A DNA stretch of 64,000 nt from Opisthorchis felineus (taxonomy: Eukaryota > Platyhelminthes > Trematoda > Opisthorchiida > Opisthorchiidae), in NCBI GenBank assembly GCA_004794785.1, contig SJOL01008576.1, positions 140,498 to 204,497 on the forward strand, read 5' to 3'. The position numbers were made by a program, and so were the translations under genes. The number at the start of each line of letters is the position of its first letter. The stretch's first letter is position 1. The notes beneath the pieces are model-generated. The model ran no database searches. It saw nothing but the letters and a program-made list of their open reading frames with translations, and was not told the origin of the DNA. Shown here in pieces: positions 55,288 through 56,985 of the stretch.

Positions 55288-56985
55288 TACCTCAGGGAGT
55301 CTTTCCCCGCTGATATGGAAACGCTGATTTTGCTCCCAAATCCTAAGAAAAGTGACAAAACAACCCGGGAAACTTGTCGGAGAACCAGTCCATTTATTAC
55401 TGTCATCAAGACGTTTGCTTCTACACTCCTGGAACGTTCTCGAAAGCATGAGATGCCCAAAAACGACACAATTACAGCAGCTCCGCTTGAACCTCTACGT
55501 CTAGTTCCGGAAATCTGGGTCAAATCCCAGCAGCAAACCATTACGTCTCATCGGCTATTACACTGCACTCAACTTCATGCAGTCATTACGGACTTCCGTT
55601 CGTGCTAATGGCGCATTACTCACACTCGTTGCCTTCATCAAGACTTGCTACTCGTCAAAAGCTAGAGTTTGCGTTTACAGCAGGAAGTCGTGGGTGTGAG
55701 CTTGACTCCCGCGTGAATCACTTGTGATCGGAGAGGCAATGGACAAAGATGGCCAGATGGCTGTGGTCAGAGCGCGAGTTTACTGACCGGAAGTTTTGCG
55801 GTTCGAACCCGGCCTGTGACTTTCGACTTCCCCTGTCTAGGCTTGGGCAACCTGACAATATTGCAGCCCCCGTGCTTCCTTCTGGTGGCATGGCAGTTAG
55901 GCACCGAAGATGTATTACAGCTGAATGCTTATCTTATTAATGAAGAGTTGGAGGAGGGCTGAGAACTTGGACTGGTACTACCAAGTCAGATTTGGAGCAG
56001 TTCGGTCTCAATCTGGTATGAAGCACTCGTTGCTGAAATCATAAATATGTTTCAAATCCGTATAAAACTGGCAACCGACCACCATTCGCGGGTAACAACA
56101 ATACCGGAAATTCGTGAAGCCAGTTCATTCCTTCACAGGAGCCACTCGCAACAAGGTAGTGAAGCGTTCTGGATATACGGAAATAAGGAGCAACTATTCA
56201 CTGGAAGCCACAGTTTAGGCGTATCTTGTAAAACAAAACCAGCCGATAGTGGCACGCCACAATACACTTCCACTTCAAAATTTACCGGTTCTTTCAAAGC
56301 CTTATTCCTGATGACTCACAATAAGGATAAGTCCCCCAGAGCTTCGATGAAGCTCTCGATTACAAGCATTAAACCATTCATTAATGTACTTATTCATTCA
56401 TACATTCTTATACACATATGTTAGGTTTATGCATAAACCTAACATACTATAAAAAAGTACGGTACCTCCCAGATACATTTTTAACTCAACTGGTCATCCA
56501 GGCTCTCAAACTGGTGAAATTCACATGGTTTATATCCACTTACAATAATGAAGCGAAAAATTTATAATTTCCGTGACAAATCATGCACCTTAGTGACGAC
56601 CGGCAGAGGACCTGCTTGACCAATGCATGTGACACCGGCCGTCCTATCATACTGAAAAATCATGTGAAGATTCTCTCGGCCGAATCGAAACAACAATTAA
56701 ACTACCACAGTTAACGAGCCAGGACAACGGAAAAATAAAAATTCCAACCAACTTACCCGGATCCGTTTTCTTCCGAACAGATGGCTTGTTCTTCAGGAGT
56801 TTTTCATATCTGAGCATATCATCCTTATCCAGTAATTTTTGTTCCGCATTGCACTCGAGTCTATCCCAATTCCCTACTTCCGTTGGACTCAAGAAAACAA
56901 TCTTTGTGCGCTTTTTGGAAGACGACGGTGGACCAGAACCAGGCGGCCCCGAGCCACCGCCCACGGAGCCTGATACAATGCTCAT
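1016..56985 (-). CDS. BPTF: BPTF/NURF301 orthologue, whole gene span in window (29 coding exons, 3' end missing)
   Basis: BPTF/NURF301 is the large scaffold subunit of the ISWI-containing NURF complex. It acts in the nucleus, reads H3K4me3 and acetylated histones, and recruits nucleosome sliding. I joined 29 minus-strand exons (listed separately) with phases that agree at every junction, about 2,978 codons. Family hallmarks appear in the expected order: DDT domain, PHD finger 1, WHIM/WSD-like segments, the [20 protein letters not shown] block, the WPYP/WRFRL block, the [11 protein letters not shown] block and the start of the C-terminal PHD finger. Human BPTF is about 3,000 residues, so the length fits. 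The remaining PHD and bromodomain exons should lie left of base 1. Introns of up to 7 kb contain old LINE and SINE copies. The start codon is the weakest part of the model. Exon borders are by eye and not supported by transcripts. Confidence 0.93.
1276..2348. other. BPTF intron 28, nothing recognised
   Basis: Intron between exons 28 and 29, about 1.07 kb, with ordinary splice borders. No mobile element or RNA gene recognised. Confidence 0.6.
2349..2861 (-). CDS. BPTF: BPTF exon 28: AT-hook-like motifs
   Basis: 171 codons, phase 0. Acceptor CACAGGGAG at 2862, used because the CAG four bases earlier gives a stop after about 35 codons. Donor AACGA|GTGAGT after 2349. It contains a classic AT-hook core KRGRPPL (2760-2780) and a second Arg/Gly repeat [11 protein letters not shown] (2559-2591), with [12 protein letters not shown] between them, then an acidic/Ser stretch and [14 protein letters not shown] hooks bind the minor groove of A/T-rich DNA. 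Vertebrate BPTF has its AT hook at the N-terminus instead. Confidence 0.86.
3014..3354 (-). CDS. BPTF: BPTF exon 27: basic coiled coil before the C-terminal PHD
   Basis: Acceptor CTTTACAG at 3355; donor CTCTG|GTTAGT after 3014. It encodes [36 protein letters not shown], a Ser/Pro linker, then an Ala/Arg-rich helix ([50 protein letters not shown]). It is the positional counterpart of the Lys/Glu/Leu-rich helical segment before PHD2 in BPTF. Phase 0 end. Confidence 0.88.
3482..3723 (-). CDS. BPTF: BPTF exon 26: short linker in place of the Gln-rich region
   Basis: 80 codons plus split bases. Acceptor TTTGTCAG at 3724; donor TCTCG|GTACGC after 3482. It encodes [40 protein letters not shown] and [20 protein letters not shown]. 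In vertebrate BPTF the equivalent interval is a very long Gln/Thr-rich segment; here it is a short Pro/Glu/Ser linker. Frame fits on both sides (1 in, 1 out). Confidence 0.85.
4439..4463. repeat. (CA)n microsatellite
   Basis: About 12 uninterrupted CA units in the intron between exons 25 and 26. The rest of that intron (3724-4981) shows nothing else that I can name. Confidence 0.95.
4982..5520 (-). CDS. BPTF: BPTF exon 25: basic/acidic linker and [11 protein letters not shown] block
   Basis: Acceptor CTTTTCAG at 5521; donor AACGA|GTAAGT after 4982. It starts [19 protein letters not shown], then a basic stretch with [12 protein letters not shown] and SRKSKNRRT, then [12 protein letters not shown], an acidic run, and [20 protein letters not shown]. 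The last motif equals the family's ETWVAEEELELWEIRAF. The KRRP/acidic middle is likely disordered. Confidence 0.95.
5612..5953 (-). CDS. BPTF: BPTF exon 24: WPYP / WRFRL / [13 protein letters not shown] block
   Basis: 114 codons, phase 0. Acceptor CCCACGCAG at 5954; donor CCACTG|GTAAGA after 5612. It contains [39 protein letters not shown] and [12 protein letters not shown], the most conserved central block of BPTF (WPYPxPRP, WRYRL, LRLLWxxLRWDDM, YCIRKI). An acidic insert carrying [20 protein letters not shown] lies between them. Confidence 0.97.
6967..7368 (+). pseudogene. possible Mpv17/PMP22-like fragment
   Basis: A plus-strand open frame of 134 codons inside BPTF intron 23, with no upstream Met. 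It has two hydrophobic stretches, [18 protein letters not shown] and [17 protein letters not shown]. The pattern [20 protein letters not shown] followed about 40 residues later by [13 protein letters not shown] loosely recalls the RxxRMxxxGxxxxGPxxHxWY ... DQ motif order of the Mpv17/PMP22 family of four-helix organelle membrane proteins. The similarity is weak. It may be a retro-copied fragment or a chance ORF. Confidence 0.25.
7990..8162 (-). mobile_element. tRNA-derived SINE, degraded copy
   Basis: Read on the minus strand, it has the tRNA-like head with a damaged B box (TCGGATCACAGACC in plus orientation), then the body (AGGCTAGACAG..., GGGTGCC) and the 3' end near 7990. It is the most diverged copy of the family in this window. 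It abuts the 5' side of the LINE fragment at 8171. Confidence 0.6.
8171..9990 (+). mobile_element. RTE-like LINE fragment (reverse transcriptase), interrupted
   Basis: The frame at 8171-8420 ([29 protein letters not shown]) matches the linker before RT. Near 8780 comes [19 protein letters not shown] sequence. At 8870-9100 the RT core [12 protein letters not shown] and [20 protein letters not shown] is visible. The YADDITLLR motif resumes at 9430, and C-terminal sequence decays to about 9990 ([19 protein letters not shown]). The ORF has several frameshifts and stops. A 265-bp element is inserted at 9160-9424, directly before YADD. Confidence 0.8.
9160..9424 (+). mobile_element. miniature element: LINE 5' end joined to LINE 3' tail, with target-site duplication
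   Basis: The first 200 bases match the 5' portion of the minus-strand LINE at 33440-33680 (CCAGGTTGGGGGTTGGAACA; GTCAGGCTTTTGAGCCAAAG; AATTGTTCTCCTGTCT). The last 60 match LINE 3' tails (GGCAGTGAAGCATCGGTGTT ... (GAT)5). Nothing lies between. It is flanked by AGTGAACAC on the left and AGTGAATAC on the right, a probable 9-bp target-site duplication. It splits a LINE RT just before the catalytic YADD. Confidence 0.7.
10453..10569 (-). CDS. BPTF: BPTF exon 23: [20 protein letters not shown]
   Basis: 39 codons, phase 0. Acceptor CCAATTTTAG at 10570; donor GCACAG|GTAAGT after 10453. It encodes [20 protein letters not shown], then [19 protein letters not shown]. This aligns with the LxxLARKGGIREVPYFNYN segment of BPTF and runs directly into IVWPYP of exon 24, so exons 23 and 24 are adjacent despite a 4.5-kb intron full of mobile DNA. 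Confidence 0.94.
10570..11155. other. BPTF intron 22, nothing recognised
   Basis: 586-bp intron between exons 22 and 23. No repeat or ORF recognised. Confidence 0.6.
11156..11380 (-). CDS. BPTF: BPTF exon 22: helix and [11 protein letters not shown]
   Basis: 75 codons, phase 0. Acceptor CTCTTGCAG at 11381; donor AAAAG|GTAGTT after 11156. It starts with a Leu/charged helix ([20 protein letters not shown]) and ends [16 protein letters not shown]. The end aligns with the PSYRKF...KK segment that precedes the WPYP block in vertebrate BPTF. Confidence 0.9.
12056..12226 (-). mobile_element. tRNA-derived SINE
   Basis: Minus orientation. The head (near 12226) has the TGGCTCAGTGG-like A-box region, lightly mutated. 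The B box is GATTCGAACCC (plus: GGGTTCGAATC at 12169). The body has CAAGCCTAGACAGGAGAAG and the 3' end at about 12058. It is about 170 bp long. In intron 21. Confidence 0.85.
12227..14100. other. intron 21 interior, nothing recognised
   Basis: About 1.9 kb almost free of long ORFs on either strand. No LINE, SINE or exon was recognised. The stretch from 11381 to 12055 is likewise blank. Confidence 0.55.
14101..14236. repeat. long foldback (near-perfect hairpin)
   Basis: The left arm starts TTTCGATAAATACACTCATT and the right arm ends AATGAGTGTATTTGTCGAGAA. The arms pair over about 58 bp, with three mismatches, a two-base bulge and a loop of about 5 nt (CATAA at 14165-14169). The inner part GGTTTTCACGGGAGACTCAA pairs without error. 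It is in BPTF intron 21, 226 bp from exon 21. It may be a foldback/MITE element or a small-RNA precursor; no such role is shown. Confidence 0.92.
14462..14772 (-). CDS. BPTF: BPTF exon 21: Pro/Gln/Ser linker and helix
   Basis: Acceptor TGTTGTTAG at 14773; donor TCTGAG|GTATGG after 14462. It encodes [58 protein letters not shown] and a helical end [20 protein letters not shown]. The last part begins a helix that may continue into exon 22. No known domain. Confidence 0.88.
15134..15214 (-). CDS. BPTF: BPTF exon 20: 81-bp exon
   Basis: Acceptor GATTCAG at 15215 and donor TTTGG|GTGATG after 15134, giving [20 protein letters not shown] and KVAKLYLG. A stronger-looking donor (GAG|GTATGT) further downstream gives stops in exon 21, so the weaker GTGATG site is preferred on frame grounds. 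Least certain internal exon together with exon 7. Confidence 0.6.
15524..15757 (-). CDS. BPTF: BPTF exon 19: Ser/Thr-rich middle
   Basis: Acceptor CATTTTACAG at 15758; donor TTGTG|GTTAGT after 15524. It encodes [40 protein letters not shown] and [20 protein letters not shown]. It lies only 79 bp from exon 18, and frames fit on both sides (2 in, 1 out). Disordered; no domain. Confidence 0.83.
15837..16155 (-). CDS. BPTF: BPTF exon 18: hydrophobic/Ser/Thr-rich middle
   Basis: Acceptor TTTCCATAG at 16156; donor TTTCAG|GTAGGG after 15837. It encodes [60 protein letters not shown] and [20 protein letters not shown]. The repeating pattern of V/I/L with T/S/P resembles the transactivation-like portion of BPTF. 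No fold recognised. Confidence 0.85.
16156..17470. other. BPTF intron 17, nothing recognised
   Basis: 1.3-kb intron between exons 17 and 18. The 137-codon plus-strand frame at 16172-16585 resembles nothing known to me. Confidence 0.55.
17471..17589 (-). CDS. BPTF: BPTF exon 17: small internal exon
   Basis: 119 bp. Acceptor CCTCGCTCAG at 17590; donor ACTCAG|GTGAGG after 17471. It encodes [19 protein letters not shown], then [20 protein letters not shown]. Joining exon 16 directly to exon 18 would give a stop codon after two residues; this exon restores the frame (2 bases in, 0 out), which is strong evidence that it is real. Confidence 0.8.
17911..18112 (+). mobile_element. tRNA-derived SINE
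   Basis: It starts CGAGATGGCTCAGTGGTATG (A-box region), has the B box GGTTCGAACCC, a body with CTGTCTACGCTTGGGTAACC, and ends GGTGTTACAGCTGAACGACT followed by an ATT-rich tail. It is nearly full length, in intron 16. Confidence 0.9.
18850..18925 (-). mobile_element. short LINE 3'-tail fragment with (ATC)n
   Basis: (ATC)8 followed by GACAGCATGACACCAGTGTT and CGATGCTTCGCTGCCGTA. On the minus strand this is the 3' end shared with the miniature element at 9160-9424. The rest of the LINE is absent, a typical 5'-truncated insertion. The frames at 18387-18801 in the same intron are not recognised. Confidence 0.7.
19090..19297 (-). CDS. BPTF: BPTF exon 16: Thr/Val-rich middle
   Basis: Acceptor TCTTTTACAG at 19298; donor CTGAGG|GTACGT after 19090. 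It encodes [39 protein letters not shown] and [20 protein letters not shown]. No domain. Composition resembles the disordered activation-like region of BPTF. Its leftover base requires exon 17 before exon 18. Confidence 0.82.
19298..21437. other. BPTF intron 15, nothing recognised
   Basis: 2.1 kb between exons 15 and 16. It contains a 126-codon minus frame (20091-20471) and a 107-codon plus frame (20862-21185). Neither has a recognisable motif or fits the exon phases. Confidence 0.5.
21438..21789 (-). CDS. BPTF: BPTF exon 15: basic patch followed by acidic tract
   Basis: Acceptor GACAATAG at 21790, chosen over the CAG 4 bases downstream because only it keeps frame with exon 14. Donor TGTT|GTAAGT after 21438. 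It encodes [19 protein letters not shown], then a strongly acidic run ([20 protein letters not shown]), Ser/Gly linker, [12 protein letters not shown] and a Val/Thr-rich end. Such acidic tracts are common in nucleosome remodellers and may bind histones; that is inference. Confidence 0.88.
21977..22111 (-). CDS. BPTF: BPTF exon 14: basic segment
   Basis: A 135-bp exon. Acceptor CCTTCTCAG at 22112; donor GTAGG|GTACGA after 21977. It encodes [39 protein letters not shown] and a GGGS end. The [11 protein letters not shown] stretch is nuclear-localisation-like. Phases (1 base in, 2 out) fit exons 13 and 15, and a CAG/TAG choice at exon 15 is settled by this phase. Confidence 0.82.
22309..22763 (-). 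CDS. BPTF: BPTF exon 13: long coiled coil
   Basis: Acceptor TCATTTTAG at 22764; donor TTCCG|GTACGT after 22309. It starts [20 protein letters not shown]. It then has a basic patch [20 protein letters not shown] and roughly 75 residues of heptad-like charged/Leu repeats ([40 protein letters not shown]). The end FGNGPRFR is hydrophobic/aromatic. The heptads indicate a dimerisation or partner-binding helix. I do not recognise it in other BPTF proteins at this place. Confidence 0.9.
22899..23336 (-). CDS. BPTF: BPTF exon 12: [14 protein letters not shown] segment and acidic linker
   Basis: 146 codons in phase 0. Acceptor AATTTCAG at 23337; donor CTTAT|GTGAGT after 22899. It encodes [40 protein letters not shown] and a helix [18 protein letters not shown], followed by a Glu/Asp/Ser-rich linker. 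No direct vertebrate counterpart was recognised. It begins the long worm-specific middle of the protein. Confidence 0.9.
23461..23637 (+). mobile_element. tRNA-derived SINE
   Basis: It starts CGAGATGGCTCAGTGGTAAG, has the B box GGTTTGAACCC, a body with CTGTCTAGGCTTGGGCAACC, and ends GGTGCTACAGCTGAACTCTC. One of the best-preserved copies, in intron 11, 125 bp from exon 12. Confidence 0.92.
23640..25016. other. rest of BPTF intron 11, nothing recognised
   Basis: 1.4 kb with no recognised element. Confidence 0.5.
25017..25426 (-). CDS. BPTF: BPTF exon 11: REED helix and [20 protein letters not shown] block
   Basis: Acceptor TTAATCAG at 25427; donor CTACAG|GTTGAT after 25017. It starts [20 protein letters not shown], equivalent to the GHTRLHRM...REE helix of BPTF. 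After a variable linker come [20 protein letters not shown] and MWLSSTRR, equivalent to HQVWKQKGEEYRVTGYGGWSW. The end ([12 protein letters not shown]) runs in frame into exon 12. This is one of the clearest diagnostic exons. Confidence 0.96.
25772..25949 (-). mobile_element. tRNA-derived SINE
   Basis: Minus orientation. The 3' end at 25772 reads (plus strand) ATTCAGCTGTAACACCC. The B box is GGTTCGAACC and the head is TAACCACTGAGCTAAC near 25940. In intron 10. The rest of that intron (25427-26420) shows only a short imperfect hairpin (GTGAAATT ... AATTTCAC near 26115-26145). Confidence 0.9.
26421..26583 (-). CDS. BPTF: BPTF exon 10: WHIM/WSD-like segment
   Basis: Encodes [19 protein letters not shown], then [21 protein letters not shown]. 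This is the BPTF counterpart of IPxxFxxPxWxxxRxxW, ALAxLExxVxPV, probably the WHIM2/3 (WSD) motif that binds ISWI. The donor ATAG|GTGAGT is strong. The acceptor is AAG (CCGTAAG|ATA), after a T-rich tract, and is less usual than CAG. The last base completes a Gly codon with exon 11. Confidence 0.93.
26690..27235 (-). CDS. BPTF: BPTF exon 9: [14 protein letters not shown] / NKFSMTD / LRLTM block
   Basis: 182 codons, phase 0 at both ends. Acceptor TCTCTTTAG at 27236; donor GCTCAG|GTAAGC after 26690. [20 protein letters not shown] and [20 protein letters not shown] match the BPTF blocks around LGQEGKYRVYHNQY and KRRHLAHKFCLT. The segment [16 protein letters not shown] leads straight into exon 10, like TLRLTITQLE in vertebrates. 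Between them sits a Pro/Asp-rich variable loop. Confidence 0.95.
28100..28320 (+). mobile_element. LINE 3'-UTR fragment
   Basis: GCGTAGCTCTCATCTCCTA, CCAACGCGTGGATCCCAATC, CTTATCCTCGGTGAACCAAG and TTCAGTGCACGGTTTGTGAG match the 3' UTR following the LINE at 40140-41310. No coding part. In intron 8. Confidence 0.6.
28930..29560 (+). mobile_element. RTE-like LINE, C-terminal ORF end and 3' UTR
   Basis: The frame at 28980-29200 reads [39 protein letters not shown] and [10 protein letters not shown], the typical C-terminal ORF2 signature of fluke RTE-like elements. Downstream is a 3' UTR similar to that at 250-540, ending TTTACAGCTGATAAAC and a GATTGATT tail. 5'-truncated or decayed before about 28930. 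Confidence 0.8.
29561..31480. other. intron 8 interior, nothing recognised
   Basis: About 1.9 kb of BPTF intron 8 with only short frames and no recognised repeat. The stretch 27236-28099 is likewise blank. Confidence 0.5.
31730..31935 (-). mobile_element. LINE 3'-tail fragment with (ATC)n
   Basis: (ATC)5 then AACAGCAACACCAGATGAGA, CCGTACAGTCATGTCAACGT, ACAGGAAGGGGACCTACGGC and CCGAGGTGCCTACACCTACA. It is 5'-truncated, on the minus strand, and is a sister copy of the fragments at 32290-32480 and 52977-53160. Confidence 0.65.
32290..32480 (-). mobile_element. LINE 3'-tail fragment
   Basis: ACCACCATTCACAGCAACAC, GCTTCACTGCCGTGTAATAA, AGAAAGGGAGACCTAAGGCT and GTCTGAGGTGCCTAAACCTC match the copy 560 bp to the left and the one at 52977-53160. 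Minus orientation. The LINE-like stretch ATATCGGTGGCCAAAGGC at 32521 may continue it to about 32640. Confidence 0.6.
33050..33780 (-). mobile_element. RTE-like LINE, 5' region and endonuclease start
   Basis: Minus strand. The 5' UTR (33780 to 33440) contains CCAGGTTGGGGGTTGGAACA and GTCAGGCTTTTGAGCCAAAG. It then reads [33 protein letters not shown] and [16 protein letters not shown], the start of the endonuclease domain (EEP family; the E of ETR is catalytic). The domain decays by 33050. RT and 3' parts are absent. Confidence 0.72.
34304..34501 (-). CDS. BPTF: BPTF exon 8: Cys-containing linker
   Basis: A 66-codon exon in phase 0 at both ends. Acceptor CACCTTTAG at 34502; donor GAGCAG|GTGAGT after 34304. 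It encodes [19 protein letters not shown], then [25 protein letters not shown] and [10 protein letters not shown]. No domain recognised. Because it is symmetrical (198 bp), it could be skipped without a frameshift. Confidence 0.8.
34502..36436. other. BPTF intron 7, nothing recognised
   Basis: 1.9 kb with no recognised exon or mobile element. Intron 6 (36517-37925, 1.4 kb) is likewise blank. Confidence 0.5.
36437..36516 (-). CDS. BPTF: BPTF exon 7: short linker exon
   Basis: An 80-bp exon between acceptor TTTTCATAG (36517) and donor AAAG|GTAAGT (after 36437). It encodes [13 protein letters not shown], then [12 protein letters not shown]. There is no recognised domain; it is a Ser/Thr/Pro linker. 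Support comes from strong splice sites and from phases that fit both neighbours (2 bases in, 0 out). It could be alternatively skipped, but skipping would change the frame. Confidence 0.75.
37926..38404 (-). CDS. BPTF: BPTF exon 6: post-PHD conserved region
   Basis: Acceptor GTCTTACAG at 38405; donor ACAG|GTGAGT after 37926. The exon contains [13 protein letters not shown], a variable acidic/Ser part, then [19 protein letters not shown] and [16 protein letters not shown]. The latter corresponds to the BPTF segment with WYYS, LxxLxxxL and a C-terminal amphipathic helix. It ends in a Ser/Thr-rich tail and FSVFELET. The last base joins exon 7 to give Ala. Likely WHIM-associated fold contributing to ISWI binding; that role is inferred from the family. 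Confidence 0.93.
39136..40040 (-). mobile_element. LINE 5' region with a 171-codon open frame
   Basis: Minus strand. The right part (39700-40040) resembles the LINE 5' UTR at 33440-33700 (GGGCGCCCTGACAGTATCTC; CACTGCCTTGCGGTCAGGC-like). The frame starting at 39651 begins with the LINE string [18 protein letters not shown] but then diverges into a Ser/Thr/Pro/Ala-rich 171-codon ORF that is still open (ending [13 protein letters not shown] at 39136). It does not fit the BPTF exon phases. Possibly a different subfamily's ORF1-like region. Confidence 0.55.
40140..41310 (+). mobile_element. RTE-like LINE, RT C-terminal half and 3' UTR
   Basis: [31 protein letters not shown] and [20 protein letters not shown] show the RT core; the catalytic YADD is mutated to YADN. 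From 40700 decayed C-terminal sequence follows with a (CT)n run at 40841-40855, then a 3' UTR shared with 28100-28320. It lies in opposite orientation to the fragment at 39136-40040, 100 bp away. Confidence 0.75.
41311..43169. other. intron 5 interior, nothing recognised
   Basis: 1.9 kb of BPTF intron 5 without recognised elements. Intron 4 (43292-44081, 790 bp) is also blank. Confidence 0.5.
43170..43291 (-). CDS. BPTF: BPTF exon 5: VTGVSECL / REPIG / WYIGRRLLV segment
   Basis: Acceptor CTTTTTTAG at 43292; donor GGT|GTAAGT after 43170. The exon encodes [32 protein letters not shown] and LLV. This matches, motif by motif, the segment directly after PHD finger 1 in BPTF (VxDC, HEPIGxDR, YW, RRL). 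It has no ORF long enough to stand out and was found from the splice logic. It leaves two bases that join the first base of exon 6 to give Val. Confidence 0.93.
44082..44202 (-). CDS. BPTF: BPTF exon 4: body of PHD finger 1
   Basis: Acceptor GTTACAG at 44203; donor CAA|GTGAGT after 44082. The split Gln codon joins exon 3 to read [16 protein letters not shown], then [12 protein letters not shown] and [10 protein letters not shown]. The C4HC3 zinc ligands are complete across exons 3 and 4. This N-terminal PHD finger is the one next to the DDT domain in BPTF; the H3K4me3-reading finger is the C-terminal one. Phase 0 end joins exon 5. Confidence 0.96.
45220..45530 (-). repeat. left arm of inverted repeat pair
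   Basis: On the minus strand it reads CTTTCCGAATACTGCAC ... AGTATCAATGTCTGGCC ... CAGCTGAGGCAACCGCGA ... CATTGACCAGAGAAAGAG. The same order of motifs occurs on the plus strand at 47158-47470. Arms are about 310 bp and estimated 75-80% alike. Both lie in BPTF intron 3. Confidence 0.85.
47158..47470 (+). repeat. right arm of inverted repeat pair
   Basis: CTTTCTGAATGCTGCACCA, CAGTATCAATGTCTAGCCGC, AGCTGAGGCAACCGCGATTC, CACTCAGAAAGCGCTCGAAC and CATTGACCAGAGAGAGAGGT pair with the copy at 45220-45530. The outer ends (CATTAACCCTCTCGCGA / TCGCGAAAACGTTAATG) face outwards, as in a DNA transposon with long terminal inverted repeats. The 1.6-kb interior has no recognisable transposase. Confidence 0.85.
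47610..47715. mobile_element. chimeric SINE: inverted head and body pieces
   Basis: 47612-47662 is the tRNA-like head on the minus strand (ACCTTCCGGTCAGCAGAT, ACCGCTGAGCTATCTCGA in plus). 47665-47705 is SINE body on the plus strand (CCTCAACCTGGCAGTATCCC, CCATGCTTAC). The two halves point away from each other, so this is a rearranged copy and not a simple insertion. Confidence 0.6.
48011..49149 (-). CDS. BPTF: BPTF exon 3: acidic region, DDT domain, start of PHD finger 1
   Basis: This is the largest exon (379 codons plus 2 bases). Acceptor TTTTTCCAG at 49150; donor CA|GTGAGT after 48011. It starts with a basic nuclear-localisation-like stretch ([13 protein letters not shown]), then acidic low complexity. 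The DDT domain lies at about residues 332-389 of the assembled protein (about 48430-48603): [44 protein letters not shown]. After [15 protein letters not shown], an Ala/Gly/Ser-rich insert (about 48172-48321) separates it from [16 protein letters not shown], the expected continuation. The exon ends in HEDHCRVCH, the first zinc ligands of PHD finger 1. DDT domains bind DNA and ISWI partners in this family. Confidence 0.95.
50090..50310 (-). mobile_element. RTE-like LINE C-terminal fragment
   Basis: The minus frame reads [20 protein letters not shown] and [13 protein letters not shown], a decayed form of the LRWLGHVLRMPxxRLPRR ... signature seen at 60 and 29100. No RT or tail. In intron 2; the rest of that intron (49150-50089 and 50311-51072) shows nothing recognised. 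Confidence 0.55.
51073..51290 (-). CDS. BPTF: BPTF exon 2: basic-then-acidic linker
   Basis: Acceptor CTGTCTAG at 51291; donor CAG|GTGCGT after 51073. It encodes [15 protein letters not shown], then [18 protein letters not shown], a Glu/Asp run, and a charged helix [22 protein letters not shown]. The order of a basic TxAAR motif, KVV and then an acidic run parallels the region before the DDT domain in vertebrate BPTF. The charged helix is probably a single alpha helix or coiled coil. The exon ends in phase 0, matching exon 3. Confidence 0.85.
52140..52740 (+). mobile_element. RTE-like LINE, RT fragment
   Basis: ATCGCCGCATTAGCCGAGTA (NHRGIS-like) begins it. Then come CCAGCAACCAACAGTCCTC (QQPTV-like) and [49 protein letters not shown]. 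The YMDD box is the RT catalytic motif. Internal deletions and frameshifts. In BPTF intron 1. Confidence 0.75.
52794..52972 (-). mobile_element. tRNA-derived SINE
   Basis: Minus orientation, nearly full length. The 3' end is ATTCAGCTGTAACACCC at 52794, the body has CAAGCCTAGACAGAGGAAG, the B box is GGTTCGAACC, and the head TAACCACTGAGCCATCTTGC lies near 52970. It abuts the LINE tail at 52977. Confidence 0.92.
52977..53160 (-). mobile_element. LINE 3'-tail fragment
   Basis: ACAGCAACATCATTGTTGAG, GATGCTTCACTGCCGTAAAC, GGTCTACGGCAAATATTCTG and GTGTCCATACCTTCAAGCGC match the fragments at 31730 and 32290. It may be the 3' end of the deleted LINE whose endonuclease part lies at 53790-54490. Confidence 0.65.
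53319..53502 (+). mobile_element. tRNA-derived SINE
   Basis: The head is mutated (AGATGACCCGTAGCTTAAAG), the B box is GGTTCGAATCC, the body has CTGTTTAGGCTTGGGCAGCT, and the 3' end is GTGTTATACCTGAACGGCTT. It is inserted in the opposite orientation inside the decayed LINE at 52977-54490. Confidence 0.88.
53640..54490 (-). mobile_element. RTE-like LINE, endonuclease fragment
   Basis: Minus strand. [20 protein letters not shown] and [16 protein letters not shown] (54490-54300) are the start of the EEP endonuclease. [35 protein letters not shown] and [11 protein letters not shown] (54000-53800) are its C-terminal half. The RT is missing, so this copy is internally deleted. Confidence 0.75.
54500..55250. 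other. intron 1 stretch, nothing recognised
   Basis: About 750 bp in BPTF intron 1 with only short overlapping frames. 51291-52139 and 55950-56410 are also blank. Confidence 0.5.
55257..55288. repeat. (CA)n microsatellite
   Basis: About 14 CA units in BPTF intron 1. It lies within a 137-codon plus frame (55195-55608) that reads HTHTHT across the repeat and has no other support. Confidence 0.95.
55746..55935 (+). mobile_element. tRNA-derived SINE
   Basis: The head is AGATGGCCAGATGGCTGTGG, the B box is GGTTCGAACCC, the body is CTGTCTAGGCTTGGGCAACC and the 3' end is GTATTACAGCTGAATGC. Intron 1, about 820 bp downstream of exon 1. Confidence 0.92.
56417..56446. repeat. perfect 30-bp palindrome
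   Basis: TATGTTAGGTTTATG followed directly by its exact reverse complement (centre TGCA at 56430-56433 region). There is no spacer. Located in BPTF intron 1, 311 bp past exon 1. Function unknown. Confidence 0.97.
56757..56985 (-). CDS. BPTF: BPTF exon 1: N-terminus
   Basis: The ATG at 56985 is the first in-frame Met after an upstream in-frame TGA. The protein begins [13 protein letters not shown], then a basic stretch [11 protein letters not shown], then a charged segment ending KKPSVRKK-like near 56770. The donor is CCGG|GTAAGT at 56757/56756 and leaves one base, which joins the two-base start of exon 2 to make Ala. I know of no counterpart in vertebrate BPTF, whose N-terminus is Gly/Pro-rich with an AT hook. 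An alternative acceptor (CCCAG) just upstream of the ATG could make this an internal exon or a spliced-leader acceptor site, so the true 5' end is open. Confidence 0.72.

Noticed and set aside
55195..55608. 137-codon plus frame across the (CA)n repeat
   Set aside because: The microsatellite keeps the frame open (HTHTHT); nothing else supports coding.
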